Positions 28,400 through 38,893 are shown, counted from the first letter of the stretch. The stretch is 64,000 nucleotides of DNA from Bordetella genomosp. 9 (GCF_002119725.1 NZ_CP021109.1:4154001-4218000), one strand, 5' to 3'. Program-made: numbers and translations. Notes: generated from the letters alone by a model not told the origin.

Positions 28400-30452
28400 T
28401 CTGCAACAGCGCCTTCAGCATGCCCAGGCGTTCCTTCGGACTCATCGCGCGCGTGGCTTCGTCTTCCGGAAAGCGCGCGTCGCCCAGGCCCATCTCTTCG
28501 ATGAAGCGCGACGGTTCGCGCACCAGGTCTTCTCGCGCGCGCCGCCGCTTCTTGCACCAGCTCAGGTTCAAGGTGCGCTGGGCGCGCGTGATGCCCACAT
28601 ACATCAGGCGCCGCTCTTCCTCGATACGTGTGGCAAGCGATTCCGCCGCGCGCGCCGGGTCGCCTTCCTCGTCGTCCTTGCCCAGATGCGGCAGCAGCCC
28701 TTCTTCGACGCCGGCCATATAGACGTGGGGATATTCCAGCCCTTTGGACGCATGCAAGGTCGATAGCTTGACGGCATCGGGCTCTTCGTCCTCTCCGCGT
28801 TCGAGCATGGTCACGAGCGCCACGTGCTGCACCAGTTCGAACAGCGTCATGCCGTCCTCTTCGGCCTTGCGCTTGAGCCAGCCGGTCAGTTCGAGCACGT
28901 TCTGCCAGCGCGTTTGCGCCGGCTTTTCATCGAGGATGTCGTACAGATAGCGCTCGTATTGGATGGCGCCGAGCAGGTCGTCCAGCAGCACGCCCGCAGG
29001 CTCGGCGGAGGCGGGCTTGGCGCCGTCGGGCGCGCCCCGGCCGGCCCGCCATTGCATCCGCTGGATGAATTGCGCGAAGGTGCGCAAGGCCTCGAGCTGG
29101 CGGGGCTGCAGCAGCGCATCCAGCCCCTGCTCGAAAACCGCCGCGAACAGCGGGATCTGGCGCTCTGCCGCATATTGGCCCAGCACCTGCAGCGTGGCTT
29201 GTCCGATGCCGCGCTTCGGCGTGGTGGCGGCGCGGATGAAGGCCGGGTCGTCCTCGTCATTGGCGATCAGGCGCAGATAGGCCAGGACGTCGCGGATCTC
29301 GGCCTTGTCGAAGAAGCTCTGCCCGCCGGAGATCGTGTAGGGAATCTTCAGGTTGCGCAGGGCCTGTTCGAGCACGCGCGCCTGATGATTGCTGCGATAA
29401 AGAATCGCGTAGTCCTTCCACTTGCCCTGGCGTTCGAAGCGGGCCGCGGAAATCCGCATCGCGATCGACTCAGCCTCGGCTTCCTCGCTGTCCATCGGCG
29501 TCACGACGATCGGTTCGCCCACGCCCAGGTCGGACCACAGTTTTTTTTCGAACAGCTTCGGGTTTTTCTCGATGACGCGGTTGGCGGCGGCCAGGATGCG
29601 CTGCACCGAGCGGTAGTTCTGCTCCAGCTTGATCAGCTTGAGGGTCGGATAGTCCGTCGTCAGCTTGGCAAGGTTCTCGATGGTCGCGCCGCGCCAGGCG
29701 TAAATGGCCTGGTCGTCATCGCCCACCGCCGTGAACATGGCCCGGTCGCCGGTCAGCAACTGCACCAGGCGGTACTGGCAGACGTTGGTGTCCTGATATT
29801 CGTCCACAAGGAGGTAACGCACGCGGTTCTGCCAGCGTGTGCGGACTTCCTCGTTGTTCTGCAGCAGCATCGCCGGGATGCGGATCAGGTCGTCGAAGTC
29901 CACCGCCTGATACGCCGCCAGCGTAGCCGTATAGCTGCGGTACACGCGCGCGGCCTCGATATCGGATTTCGTGGTGGCCGAGGCGGCCGCGGCATCGGGA
30001 TCCACCAGCGCGTTCTTCCACAGCGAGATCGTGTTCTGCACCGCACGCAGCCAACCCTTGTCCGTGGTGCCCAGCAGCTCCTGGATGATGCCCATGGCGT
30101 CGTCGGCATCCAGGATGGAAAACTGCGGTTTCAGGCCGGCATGGCGCGCCTCTTCCCGCAGAAAACGCACGCCCAGGGCGTGGAAGGTACTGATCGTCAG
30201 GCCCTTGGCAAGCTTGCGGTCGACCAGCGTTTTGACCCGCTCGTCCATCTCGCGCGCGGCCTTGTTGGTGAAGGTCAGCGCCACGATATTGCGGCCCATG
30301 TAGCCGCATTCGCGCAGCAGGTAGGCGATCTTCTGGGTGATGACGCGCGTCTTCCCGCTGCCCGCGCCTGCCAGGACCAGGCAGGGGCCGCCCAGGTACA
30401 GGACGGCTTCGCGTTGAGCGGGATTCAATCCGGCGGGAACGGTCTCAGACAT
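28389..30452 (-). CDS. rep: ATP-dependent DNA helicase Rep
   Basis: A 687-residue superfamily 1A 3'-5' helicase that clears protein blocks ahead of replication forks. Motifs read in order: Q motif LNPAQREAV, motif I GAGSGKTRV (near 29-37), Ia ALTFTNKAAREM, motif II VDEYQDTN, motif III GDDDQAIYAWRGA, motif IV KLEQNYRS, V TLHASKGLEYPHVY and VI YVGITRAQ. The early blocks ITQKIAYLLRECGYMGRNI and CLVLAGAGSGKTRVI follow E. coli Rep more closely than UvrD. It is 9 bases downstream of priA on the same strand, which fits a shared role in fork restart. Confidence 0.93.
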   Translation of the reverse strand: MSETVPAGLNPAQREAVLYLGGPCLVLAGAGSGKTRVITQKIAYLLRECGYMGRNIVALTFTNKAAREMDERVKTLVDRKLAKGLTISTFHALGVRFLREEARHAGLKPQFSILDADDAMGIIQELLGTTDKGWLRAVQNTISLWKNALVDPDAAAASATTKSDIEAARVYRSYTATLAAYQAVDFDDLIRIPAMLLQNNEEVRTRWQNRVRYLLVDEYQDTNVCQYRLVQLLTGDRAMFTAVGDDDQAIYAWRGATIENLAKLTTDYPTLKLIKLEQNYRSVQRILAAANRVIEKNPKLFEKKLWSDLGVGEPIVVTPMDSEEAEAESIAMRISAARFERQGKWKDYAILYRSNHQARVLEQALRNLKIPYTISGGQSFFDKAEIRDVLAYLRLIANDEDDPAFIRAATTPKRGIGQATLQVLGQYAAERQIPLFAAVFEQGLDALLQPRQLEALRTFAQFIQRMQWRAGRGAPDGAKPASAEPAGVLLDDLLGAIQYERYLYDILDEKPAQTRWQNVLELTGWLKRKAEEDGMTLFELVQHVALVTMLERGEDEEPDAVKLSTLHASKGLEYPHVYMAGVEEGLLPHLGKDDEEGDPARAAESLATRIEEERRLMYVGITRAQRTLNLSWCKKRRRAREDLVREPSRFIEEMGLGDARFPEDEATRAMSPKERLGMLKALLQKGG

Positions 30453-30461
30453 GACAACGCA

Positions 30462-32609
30462 TCAAATTTCCAGAGGGTCGACTTCCAGCTGCCAGCGTAC
30501 GCGCGCGGCGGCCGGCAGGTCGTGCAGCAAGGGATACCAGGCAGCCAGGAAGGCTTGCAGCGCCGGGCGGTTGACGCTTTCCACCAACAGCTGGGCGCGC
30601 TCCATATTGGCCACACGCACCACCCGCAGGGGCACGGGATCGTAGCGCGTCACCGCATGCGCCGTGGGGAAATAGCCCGCCATGTCGCCGTCCGGCAGAT
30701 CGCGGGCGGCTTGCAGGAAGGCAAGCGCCTGGGGCAGCTCGCGCGCTTCCGCGGTAAGCAGGGCTTGATGGGCGAAAGGAGGCAGGCCGGTGCTTTCGCG
30801 CTCTTCCAGCGCGTGGCGGGCAAAGCCGGTGTAGTCATGACGAATCAGCGCCTGATACACGGGTTGTTCGGGATAGCCGGTCTGAATGAGAACCTCGCCG
30901 CCTTCGGTGTGCCGCCCGGCGCGGCCCGCCACCTGCATCAATTGCGCGAACAGGCGTTCCGGCGCGCGAAAGTCGTGCGCGAACAGCATCGCATCCGCGT
31001 TCAGCACGCCGACCAGCCCCAGCCGGGCGAAATCGTGGCCCTTGGCCACCATCTGCGTGCCGACCAGGATGTCCACTTCGCCGGCGTGCACGCTGGCGAA
31101 CAGGGATTGCGCGCTGCCCTTGCGGCGCGTGCTGTCGGCGTCTATCCGCAGAATGCGCGCCTGGGGGAACAGTTCAGCCAATTGTTCTTCGACGCGCTGC
31201 GTGCCCCGCCCCATGGGCTGCAGATCCTGGTCGCCGCACTCCGGACACGCCCGCGGCACGGCGGCATGGTAGCCGCAGTGGTGGCACTGCAGGATATGGC
31301 CGCCGCGGCCCGGACCGCGATGCAGGACCGTAAAAGCAGTACAGCGCGGACAATGGCTGACCCACGCGCAAGAGGCGCAGTGCAGCACCGGCGCATAGCC
31401 GCGCCGGTTCAGGAAAACCAGGGATTGCTCGCCCTGCGCTAGCCGTTCGGCGATGGCGTCGATCAGTTGGGGCGACATGCCCTGCTTCATCGTCAGCCGG
31501 CGCGTGTCGACCAGCCGGATCTTCGGAAGCTGGCTCGCCCTGGCGCGGTTCGACAGCGTCAGGCGCAGATAACGGCCGCGTTCGGCTTGCTGCCAGGTTT
31601 CCAATGACGGCGTGGCCGAACCGAGCACCACCGGAATATGGCGATCGCGCGCCCGCCAGATTGCCAGGTCGCGCGCCGAATAACGCAGCCCGTCCTGCTG
31701 TTTATAGGAGGCGTCGTGCTCCTCGTCCACCACGATCAAACCCAGGTCCGGCAGCGGCGCAAAGATGGACATGCGCGTTCCAAGCAGGACCCGGGCTTCG
31801 CCGCGCTGCGCCCGCACCCATGCCTGCAAGCGTTCCCCATCCGACAAGCCGCTATGCAGCACCGCGAGCGTCCCGGGCCCCGCCACGGCATCGAGCCGGC
31901 TGCGCAGGACCGCCTCGAGCTGTGGCGTGAGATTGATCTCCGGCACCATCAGCAACACTTGGCCGCCGCGCGCCAACACCTGCCGGGCGGCATGCAGGTA
32001 GACCTCCGTCTTGCCGCTTCCCGTCACGCCGTGCAGCAGCACGGGCCGGAAACCCTGCAGCGCGGTGATCGCCGACACGGCGGCCGCCTGTTCGGCGTTC
32101 AGCACGGGTTCGGCCGGATCCGCGGTGGACTCCGCTTCGCTGCCGGGGCCGTCCGCCGGCGGCTGCGCCTTGCGGCGGCGCGCGTCCAGGCGAGCCACCG
32201 GTCCGGCGCCGGACCGCTTGCCTTCGTAGGCGGATGGTTTGCGCAACGGCGGCGGCAGCGCCGGAAGCATCACTTCGCCGAGCGGGCGGTGATAGTAATT
32301 GGCCGCGAACCGGGCCAGCCGCAGCCAGTCGTCCGGGAAGGCGGGCAGGTCGTCCAGCACCTTCTCCACTGGCTTGATCTGCGCCGCATCGAAGGAAGGC
32401 GTCTGGGGGTTCTCGACGACCACCCCCACCAGCCGCCGCCGGCCGAACGGCACGATAACGCGCGTGCCGGGCGCCAGCGGGCAGTCGTGACGGTAGTCGA
32501 ACGGGCCCGGGAGCGGCACGTCCAGCGCCACCCGCACCCAGCGACACGCGGCTTCGGCCGCCTGCGGCAGGGTCGGCGGGGGAGCTTGCGTGGCGTCGGC
32601 GTCAGCCAT
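30462..32609 (-). CDS. priA: primosomal protein N' (replication restart helicase PriA)
   Basis: A 715-residue replication-restart helicase that binds stalled forks and starts reassembly of the replisome. It has the N-terminal 3'-end-binding domain (about 20-105), Walker [13 protein letters not shown] (near 195-206), DEEHD as motif II, LGSATPSLET, and the zinc-binding insert with eight Cys residues starting in CASCAWVSHCPRC and ending in CPECGDQDL. The linker after residue 130 (RKSAYEGKR-type, rich in Arg/Lys and Pro) is variable in the family. Upstream is a 349-base gap with a DnaA box; rep follows closely. Confidence 0.95.
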   Translation of the reverse strand: MADADATQAPPPTLPQAAEAACRWVRVALDVPLPGPFDYRHDCPLAPGTRVIVPFGRRRLVGVVVENPQTPSFDAAQIKPVEKVLDDLPAFPDDWLRLARFAANYYHRPLGEVMLPALPPPLRKPSAYEGKRSGAGPVARLDARRRKAQPPADGPGSEAESTADPAEPVLNAEQAAAVSAITALQGFRPVLLHGVTGSGKTEVYLHAARQVLARGGQVLLMVPEINLTPQLEAVLRSRLDAVAGPGTLAVLHSGLSDGERLQAWVRAQRGEARVLLGTRMSIFAPLPDLGLIVVDEEHDASYKQQDGLRYSARDLAIWRARDRHIPVVLGSATPSLETWQQAERGRYLRLTLSNRARASQLPKIRLVDTRRLTMKQGMSPQLIDAIAERLAQGEQSLVFLNRRGYAPVLHCASCAWVSHCPRCTAFTVLHRGPGRGGHILQCHHCGYHAAVPRACPECGDQDLQPMGRGTQRVEEQLAELFPQARILRIDADSTRRKGSAQSLFASVHAGEVDILVGTQMVAKGHDFARLGLVGVLNADAMLFAHDFRAPERLFAQLMQVAGRAGRHTEGGEVLIQTGYPEQPVYQALIRHDYTGFARHALEERESTGLPPFAHQALLTAEARELPQALAFLQAARDLPDGDMAGYFPTAHAVTRYDPVPLRVVRVANMERAQLLVESVNRPALQAFLAAWYPLLHDLPAAARVRWQLEVDPLEI

Positions 32610-32958
32610 GGCGGTCAGCCAAATGCATGAGTAAAGAAGTCGTCCTATTTAAAGTAGATTCTCGAAATCCGAGCTAAGCGGCTGTCGCGGCTGACAATGA
32701 AATGTAACCGTGACGGGCTGTGGATAACTTTGGGGAAAATTGGCGGGCAATTGGAGGCGGCCGCTTTTACCACAAGTCCATCCGTCTGATAAGGGCCGAG
32801 CGAAAAAATTTTTCCTCCTTGCGAATCAATAACTTACAGGACGTCTACCGACGACTCCGCCAGCAGCTCCCTTGTCGCCGTGTCCCTTCGCTGCTGTGCA
32901 CAAGTAGGGTTTTTCGGCGATCGCTACACGCCGGGATGCAACAGAGCGGACGCTCACA
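32610..32958. other. intergenic region upstream of priA
   Basis: 349 bases without a credible gene, AT-richer than its surroundings. It should carry the priA promoter. It contains a perfect DnaA box (see 32720-32728), a 5-bp inverted repeat AATTG-GCGGG-CAATT at about 32739-32753 and the AT block GAAAAAATTTTTC near 32803-32815. A 90-codon frame starting with GTG at 32720 has no codon-usage support. No clear terminator for hemE was found at the right-hand side. Confidence 0.5.
32720..32728 (-). promoter_or_regulatory. DnaA box
   Basis: TGTGGATAA is the exact complement of the strict DnaA consensus TTATCCACA. A single box lies about 110 bases upstream of priA. DnaA could act here as a transcription factor; one box is not enough to suggest an origin. 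Confidence 0.5.
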
Positions 32959-34041
32959 TTACGGTGCAGCGGCGTGGAAAGCGGGGCTGTAGGCATGTAC
33001 TTCGTCCACCAGTTCGGCTACCGCTTCTGGAGGAGTAAAGCGAGAGATGCCGTGTCCCAGGTTGAACACGTGCCCTCCCCTGCCCACGCGTCCGAAGTCG
33101 GCCACCACGCGCCTGGCCTCGGCCCGGATCGCGGGGCCGCCGCCGAACAAGGCCATGGGGTCCAGGTTTCCCTGCAGGGCCACGGCGTCGGCCACCCGCT
33201 GGCGTGCGCGGCGCAGATTGACCGTCCAATCCACCCCTACCGCGTCGGCGCCGCATTGAGCAATGTCTTCCAGCCACATGCCGCCGCCCTTGGTGAACAC
33301 GATGACCGGCACACGCCGGCCTTCGTGTTCGCGCGTCAGGCCGGCGACCACCTGCCGGGTATACGCGAGGGAATAGGCTTGAAACAGGCCGTCGGCAAGC
33401 ACGCCGCCCCAGCTATCGAACAGCATGACGGCCTGGGCGCCTGCGGCGATTTGCGCATTGAGGTATTGAATGGTCGCCGTGGTATTTACCTGCAGAATGC
33501 GATGTATCAGGTCCGGCCGGGCGTAAGCCATGCCCTTGATGAGCCGGTAGTCGTCACTGCCCTTGCCTTCGACCATATAACAGGCGATGGTCCAAGGGCT
33601 GCCGGCGAAACCGATCAGCGGCACGGAGCCGTTCAGCTCCCGGCGTATCAATGAAACGGCGTCGAAGACATAGCGCAGGCGCTCCAGGTCCGGCGGCGCA
33701 AGCGCTGCGACATCGGCCTCTGTACGGACAGGGCGATCGAAATGCGGCCCTTCACCGGCGCGGAACTCCAGGCCCAATCCCATGGCATGAGGCACGGTGA
33801 GGATGTCTGAAAACAGGATGGCCGCGTCCAGAGGGTAACGCGCCAACGGCTGCAGCGTGACCTCGGCCGCGTAGTCGGGGTTCTGCGCCAGGCCCAGAAA
33901 GGACCCCGCCTTCTCGCGCGTGGCGTTGTATTCAGGCAGGTAGCGCCCCGCCTGCCGCATCAGCCAGATAGGCGTGTAGGGCACCGGTTCGCGCAACAGG
34001 GCGCGCAGGAAGACATCGTTTTGCAATGCGGCGGCGGACAC
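32959..34041 (-). CDS. hemE: uroporphyrinogen decarboxylase
   Basis: A 360-residue cytoplasmic haem-pathway enzyme that removes four acetate carboxyls from uroporphyrinogen III. The N-terminal signature [11 protein letters not shown] is present as [19 protein letters not shown] (near 21-39), and the second signature [16 protein letters not shown] lies near 142-157, with the catalytic Asp in [14 protein letters not shown]. The start is GTG with AAGGAAAG upstream. Length is typical. The Fis-type regulator gene ends 9 bases before this start on the same strand, so the two may share a transcript. Confidence 0.96.
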   Translation of the reverse strand: MSAAALQNDVFLRALLREPVPYTPIWLMRQAGRYLPEYNATREKAGSFLGLAQNPDYAAEVTLQPLARYPLDAAILFSDILTVPHAMGLGLEFRAGEGPHFDRPVRTEADVAALAPPDLERLRYVFDAVSLIRRELNGSVPLIGFAGSPWTIACYMVEGKGSDDYRLIKGMAYARPDLIHRILQVNTTATIQYLNAQIAAGAQAVMLFDSWGGVLADGLFQAYSLAYTRQVVAGLTREHEGRRVPVIVFTKGGGMWLEDIAQCGADAVGVDWTVNLRRARQRVADAVALQGNLDPMALFGGGPAIRAEARRVVADFGRVGRGGHVFNLGHGISRFTPPEAVAELVDEVHAYSPAFHAAAP

Positions 34042-34050
34042 GGCTTTCCT

Positions 34051-35124
34051 TCAAAGAACCAAGCCGTCGATTTTACCCGGCGGGTTCTCTTCCATGCCGG
34101 CGCAGGTCTCGCCTTGCGGCTGGCGGGACCGATATGGCGCCGCATCGATGTGATGTTTGCGCATCAGCGCCCAGAACGCACGCCGGTGTTTGGACGACGC
34201 GCGCGCGGCGCGTGCGACGTTGCCCGCATGGCGCGACAGGGCCGTGCGCACGTAGTCGCGCTCGAAGCTGTCCACCACCCGCGATTTGGCGATCCGGAAA
34301 GGTTCGTCGGGATGTATCCGCGGCGCTGCCTGGATCGCAAGCAGCGCGCTGTCGAAGGCTTGCTGCGACGGGCGCGGACGGACACCAGCGGGCCACGATC
34401 CGCGCCCCGGCGCCGGCGGCATGCAGGCGCCCTCGGCGACGGCATAGGGCGGCGCCGGCTCTTGCACCGCAAGTGACCCATGCCTTCCCTGTGCCGCATG
34501 GTCCCCGTGCGCCGCCTGCCCCCCATGCGCCGCCTGCCCCCCATGCGCCGCCTGCCCCCCGTGCGCCGCCTGGCCTCCATATACCTCCTGCGTCGGCTGC
34601 GCTGGATGAATGGCGGCCTGCTGTACGGCTTCGTGCCGGGCCGTATCCGTCCGCGGCATTTGGCCGACGCGGCTGCGTCCGGCCGTCACGCGGTCCGTGC
34701 GGACGCGCAACTCTTCCGGGCACAAGGGGTCGCGTACGAAGTCCTGCATTCCCAATGCGAGCAGATCCTCCACCGCGGCGGCTTTCAGTCCGCGCGCCAC
34801 CCCGATCAGCGGCGTGCGCAGGACGGCTTTCGCGCACGACAGGGCCGTCCGCGTCCACGCCAGCGTGTCCGGGGAAACCGGAAGCAGGCAGACGTCGAAA
34901 CGCCGTAACGCCATCGCCATTCTGGCCAGCGATTGCGCCGCGGCCGCGTCCCCCGCAGACCCCACGGCGGCGCCGGCGCACATCGCCACTACGCCGCCTT
35001 CGTCAAGACTGACCGGGTGCAGCCGCAGGCGCGCCATGGTTCGCGCATGTTTATCCACCCATGTCCGCATCCGGTCGGCATGCGCCGGCACCATAAGCAC
35101 GCCGCAATCCAGCGTCTCGCGCAT
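34051..35124 (-). CDS. Fis-type DNA-binding regulator with degenerate receiver domain
   Basis: A 357-residue protein of uncertain role. Residues about 1-145 resemble a receiver-like alpha/beta domain (RRFDVCLLPVSPDTLAW, GVARGLKAAAVEDLLALGMQ) but without a clear phospho-Asp pocket. Residues 183-206 are four copies of GGQAAH followed by GDHAAQ, a flexible linker. Residues about 276-327 form a Fis-type helix-turn-helix (SFERDYVRTALSRHAGNVAR, then AARASSKHRRAFWALMRKHH), like the C-terminus of NtrC-type activators. The sigma-54 AAA+ domain that normally lies between is absent. It probably binds DNA as a regulator; targets are unknown. It precedes hemE by 9 bases. Confidence 0.75.
   Translation of the reverse strand: MRETLDCGVLMVPAHADRMRTWVDKHARTMARLRLHPVSLDEGGVVAMCAGAAVGSAGDAAAAQSLARMAMALRRFDVCLLPVSPDTLAWTRTALSCAKAVLRTPLIGVARGLKAAAVEDLLALGMQDFVRDPLCPEELRVRTDRVTAGRSRVGQMPRTDTARHEAVQQAAIHPAQPTQEVYGGQAAHGGQAAHGGQAAHGGQAAHGDHAAQGRHGSLAVQEPAPPYAVAEGACMPPAPGRGSWPAGVRPRPSQQAFDSALLAIQAAPRIHPDEPFRIAKSRVVDSFERDYVRTALSRHAGNVARAARASSKHRRAFWALMRKHHIDAAPYRSRQPQGETCAGMEENPPGKIDGLVL
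34507..34578 (-). repeat. 18-bp tandem repeat, four units, in the Fis-type regulator gene
   Basis: Four adjacent 18-bp units encode GGQAAH four times (residues 183-206). A fifth, diverged unit (GDHAAQ) follows at 34489-34506. The central units are identical (CGCCTGCCCCCCATGCGC on the plus strand). Being a multiple of three, copy-number change would lengthen or shorten the linker without breaking the frame. Confidence 0.9.
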
Positions 35125-35260
35125 CGCTCCTCCTTCGAGTTATGAAGAGCTGCAAGACTAGATACCGGGCGCGACACGGACAATACGCAAAGTCCACACT
35201 GCGGGAGTTACGTAAGGGAAAACGCTGGGAAAACGCTGGCCGGAATCTGCCGCCAGGGTG

Positions 35261-36430
35261 TCAGGCTTTGGCCCCTTCCGCCCAGGCCTTGTGGCGCGCC
35301 TCCAGCTCCGCGATGCGTGCGGCGGCGGACTTGCGGCGGGCGAACCACAAATACAGACCGCTGCCGAGAACGATGATGGTGATGACGTCCAGCACCGCCC
35401 AGATGATCTTCAGCGGCATGCCGGCGTAGTCGCCGAAATGCAAGGGGCGGGAGACTTCCAGCGCCCGCAGGTACCAGGGCATTTCCACGGTCGCCGTTAA
35501 TTCGCCGGTGCGGCCATCGACAAGGGCGGGGCTGAACAGGCGGGATGTCAGCGGCGTGTTGCCCTTGGCCCAGATGACGTAGTGATACGGGCTGCCGTAC
35601 GGGCTTCCCGGGAAGGTGACGCTGGCGACGCTCATCCCGGGCAGCGCCTTCGCCGCGGTCTCCATTGCCGCATCCAGGGACGCCAGCTCGCTGACCTTCG
35701 GCGTCGTCTGGCCCTGGTAGGGCGCCAGCAGCGTCTGCAGCGCGGTAGCCTGCCAGTAGCGGAACATCGGCGTGGAAAGGTCGTTGATTACACCCGTCAC
35801 ACCAACGACGAAGGCCCAGGCCAGCGTGGCGACGCCCAGCAGGTTGTGCAGGTCCAGCCATTTGATCCTGGTCGAACGCGCCGCGCGGACGGTGCCGAAG
35901 GAAATCTTCTTCATGTATGGGCCGTACAGCACCACGCCCGAGACAATGGCGATGCAGAACAACAGGCCCATGAAGCCAAGAAACAACTCGCCCGCAAGGC
36001 CGGCGAACATATCCACATGCAGGTGCAGCATGATGTCCATGAATCCATGGCCTTCCTGATCCGCCGGCGGCACGTGCTTCAGCAACTGTCCGGTATGGGC
36101 GTCGAACCGCATGCGATGCGCCGTGCCGTCGTTGCCCGGCTGGGAGTTCAGCCCGATGAGGACTTGCGGATCCTCGTCGTCGATGAAAAGCCATTCGACC
36201 GCATCGGTGGGATACATCCGCTTCGCGGTCGCCAGCATGCCGTCCATACTGGCGCGAGGCGTGCCGGGCGCCACAACGGCATACGGTTCCCCGTCGTCCA
36301 GCCAATGTTCGATCTCATGCGTGAAGATCAGCGGCAGCCCCGTCACGCACAGCATCAGCAGGAAGATGGTGCAGATCAGGCTGGTCCACTTATGGATCTC
36401 GAACCAGGTTTTGATAGAAATTTTTCCCAT
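35261..36430 (-). CDS. PepSY-domain (PepSY-associated TM) membrane protein
   Basis: A 389-residue inner-membrane protein. The first membrane segment is at about residues 14-36 (SLICTIFLLMLCVTGLPLIF), others near 150-175, 200-225 and 345-365, with PepSY-type periplasmic parts between. Conserved His residues occur in WFEIHKWTSL and MLHLHVDMFAGLAGE. Relatives (PiuB, FoxB, FhuF-neighbour type) sit with TonB-dependent siderophore receptors and are thought to reduce iron-siderophore complexes. The start at 36430 has GGAG nine bases upstream. A Fur-like site lies about 160 bases upstream, which agrees with an iron role; no receptor gene is next to it here. Confidence 0.85.
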   Translation of the reverse strand: MGKISIKTWFEIHKWTSLICTIFLLMLCVTGLPLIFTHEIEHWLDDGEPYAVVAPGTPRASMDGMLATAKRMYPTDAVEWLFIDDEDPQVLIGLNSQPGNDGTAHRMRFDAHTGQLLKHVPPADQEGHGFMDIMLHLHVDMFAGLAGELFLGFMGLLFCIAIVSGVVLYGPYMKKISFGTVRAARSTRIKWLDLHNLLGVATLAWAFVVGVTGVINDLSTPMFRYWQATALQTLLAPYQGQTTPKVSELASLDAAMETAAKALPGMSVASVTFPGSPYGSPYHYVIWAKGNTPLTSRLFSPALVDGRTGELTATVEMPWYLRALEVSRPLHFGDYAGMPLKIIWAVLDVITIIVLGSGLYLWFARRKSAAARIAELEARHKAWAEGAKA

Positions 36431-36590
36431 GCGATCGGGCTCCGGCCGGGGGTTCGCGAGCAAATCCGGCGCAGCCTGCGCCCCATGCGATTGGGGCGCC
36501 GGACAACACCAAGCGGCGGCGGCAGCCTTTACGCCGATACGCACGGGATCGTCCGAGGCATCAACGACGTTAAGCTGATCGAGTACCGCT

Positions 36591-36610
36591 ATTAATAATA
36601 ATAAGAATGT
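36591..36610. promoter_or_regulatory. possible Fur box
   Basis: ATTAATAATAATAAGAATGT is an isolated AT-rich run resembling the repeated NATAAT hexamers of Fur sites in this group of bacteria. It lies upstream of the PepSY gene, which faces left. It matches one half well and the other half poorly, so it is only a candidate. The gap 36431-36827 otherwise holds the PepSY leader and the atp terminator. Confidence 0.4.
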
Positions 36611-36656
36611 GTCTCACTATTGTACTCATGGCGACGCCAACGGCAACGCGCGGACG

Positions 36657-36733
36657 AAAAAAAGCCAGGCAGGTGAACCGCGCATGGAGAGGAGAATCGT
36701 CCCATCCCCGATACGGGATTCGGCCTGCCTGGC
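36657..36733 (-). terminator. terminator of the atp operon
   Basis: On the minus strand, GCCAGGCAGG (36724-36733) pairs perfectly with CCTGCCTGGC (36664-36673) and is followed at once by seven T residues (36657-36663). The loop of 50 bases is long and contains a smaller hairpin (ATCCC/GGGAT). It lies 95 bases after the atpC stop in the right orientation, so termination of the ATP synthase transcript here is likely. A small RNA released from this 3' end is possible but not shown. Confidence 0.75.
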
Positions 36734-36827
36734 CTTTGTGTCGTGCGTGTGTAGCTGTGATCAGTGCTGGGCGCCGCGGCGCGTGCGTGGACTCGATAAC
36801 GCCGCGCAGCGGCGCTAGCGCCGCCGC

Positions 36828-37256
36828 TCAGTGACGGCGGCCCGAACCGCCGCGCAGACGGCGTGCGGCGACGGCCTGCGCCGCCAGCATGGCCAGCTCC
36901 GCCTCGACAACGGCAATGTCCGCCTTGTCCTTGGCGTTGCGCAGGGCCTCCTCCGCCTTCTGACGGGCGGCCTCGGCCTTGGCCTCGTCCAGGTCGGCGG
37001 CGCGAATGGCCGTGTCGGCCAGCACCGTGACGCTGCCCGGCTGGACTTCCAGGATGCCGCCGGCAACGAAGACGTTTTCTTCGCTGCCGTCCTCGCGCAC
37101 GACCTTCAAGGTGCCCGGGCGGATCCGCGTAATCAGCGGCGTGTGTCCAGGCAGAATGCCCAGCTCACCCGCCTCGCCAGGCAGGACGACGAACTTCGCA
37201 TCGCCGGCGAAGATTTCCGCATCCGCACTGACCACATCAACATGCAGAGTAGCCAT
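36828..37256 (-). CDS. atpC: ATP synthase F1 subunit epsilon
   Basis: A 142-residue central-stalk subunit that couples rotation to catalysis and can inhibit ATP hydrolysis. The N-terminal beta-sandwich contains [21 protein letters not shown] (near 26-46), and the C-terminal helical hairpin runs from about residue 90 ([20 protein letters not shown]). ATG at 37256 is the start matching the family; the longer open frame upstream reads as repeat sequence. It is the last gene of the atp operon. A dispersed repeat separates it from atpD. Confidence 0.96.
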   Translation of the reverse strand: MATLHVDVVSADAEIFAGDAKFVVLPGEAGELGILPGHTPLITRIRPGTLKVVREDGSEENVFVAGGILEVQPGSVTVLADTAIRAADLDEAKAEAARQKAEEALRNAKDKADIAVVEAELAMLAAQAVAARRLRGGSGRRH

Positions 37257-37310
37257 TTCAATTCTCCGTGGCGCTGCGCGCCACCCTTGCCGCGTCAAAC
37301 AGACCCCTCA

Positions 37311-37390
37311 CCATCCCGCGCGCCGCGGATCCGGCTTTGCCGGTCCGGCAGCGCCGCCCCCTTGAGGGGCAAGCGCGATGCGCGCCGGGG
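37311..37390 (-). repeat. dispersed intergenic repeat, copy 5
   Basis: Same family as copies 1-4 but inverted: on the minus strand it contains GCGCTTGCCCCTCAAGGGGG, GACCGGCAAAGCCGGATCCG and a final CGGGATGG. It lies between atpD and atpC, inside the operon. The CCCCTCAAGGGG hairpin and the CCGGCAAAGCCGG palindrome are kept. Confidence 0.8.
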
Positions 37391-37411
37391 ATGGGTCTGT
37401 GCCTTATCCGC

Positions 37412-38893
<1,482 letters not shown>

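Noticed and set aside
32610-32958. Replication origin
   Set aside because: Only one DnaA box and no AT-rich unwinding region or dnaA/gidA neighbours.
32720-32992. 90-codon GTG-started frame in the priA upstream gap
   Set aside because: No ribosome site, overlaps the hemE 3' end and has no family resemblance.
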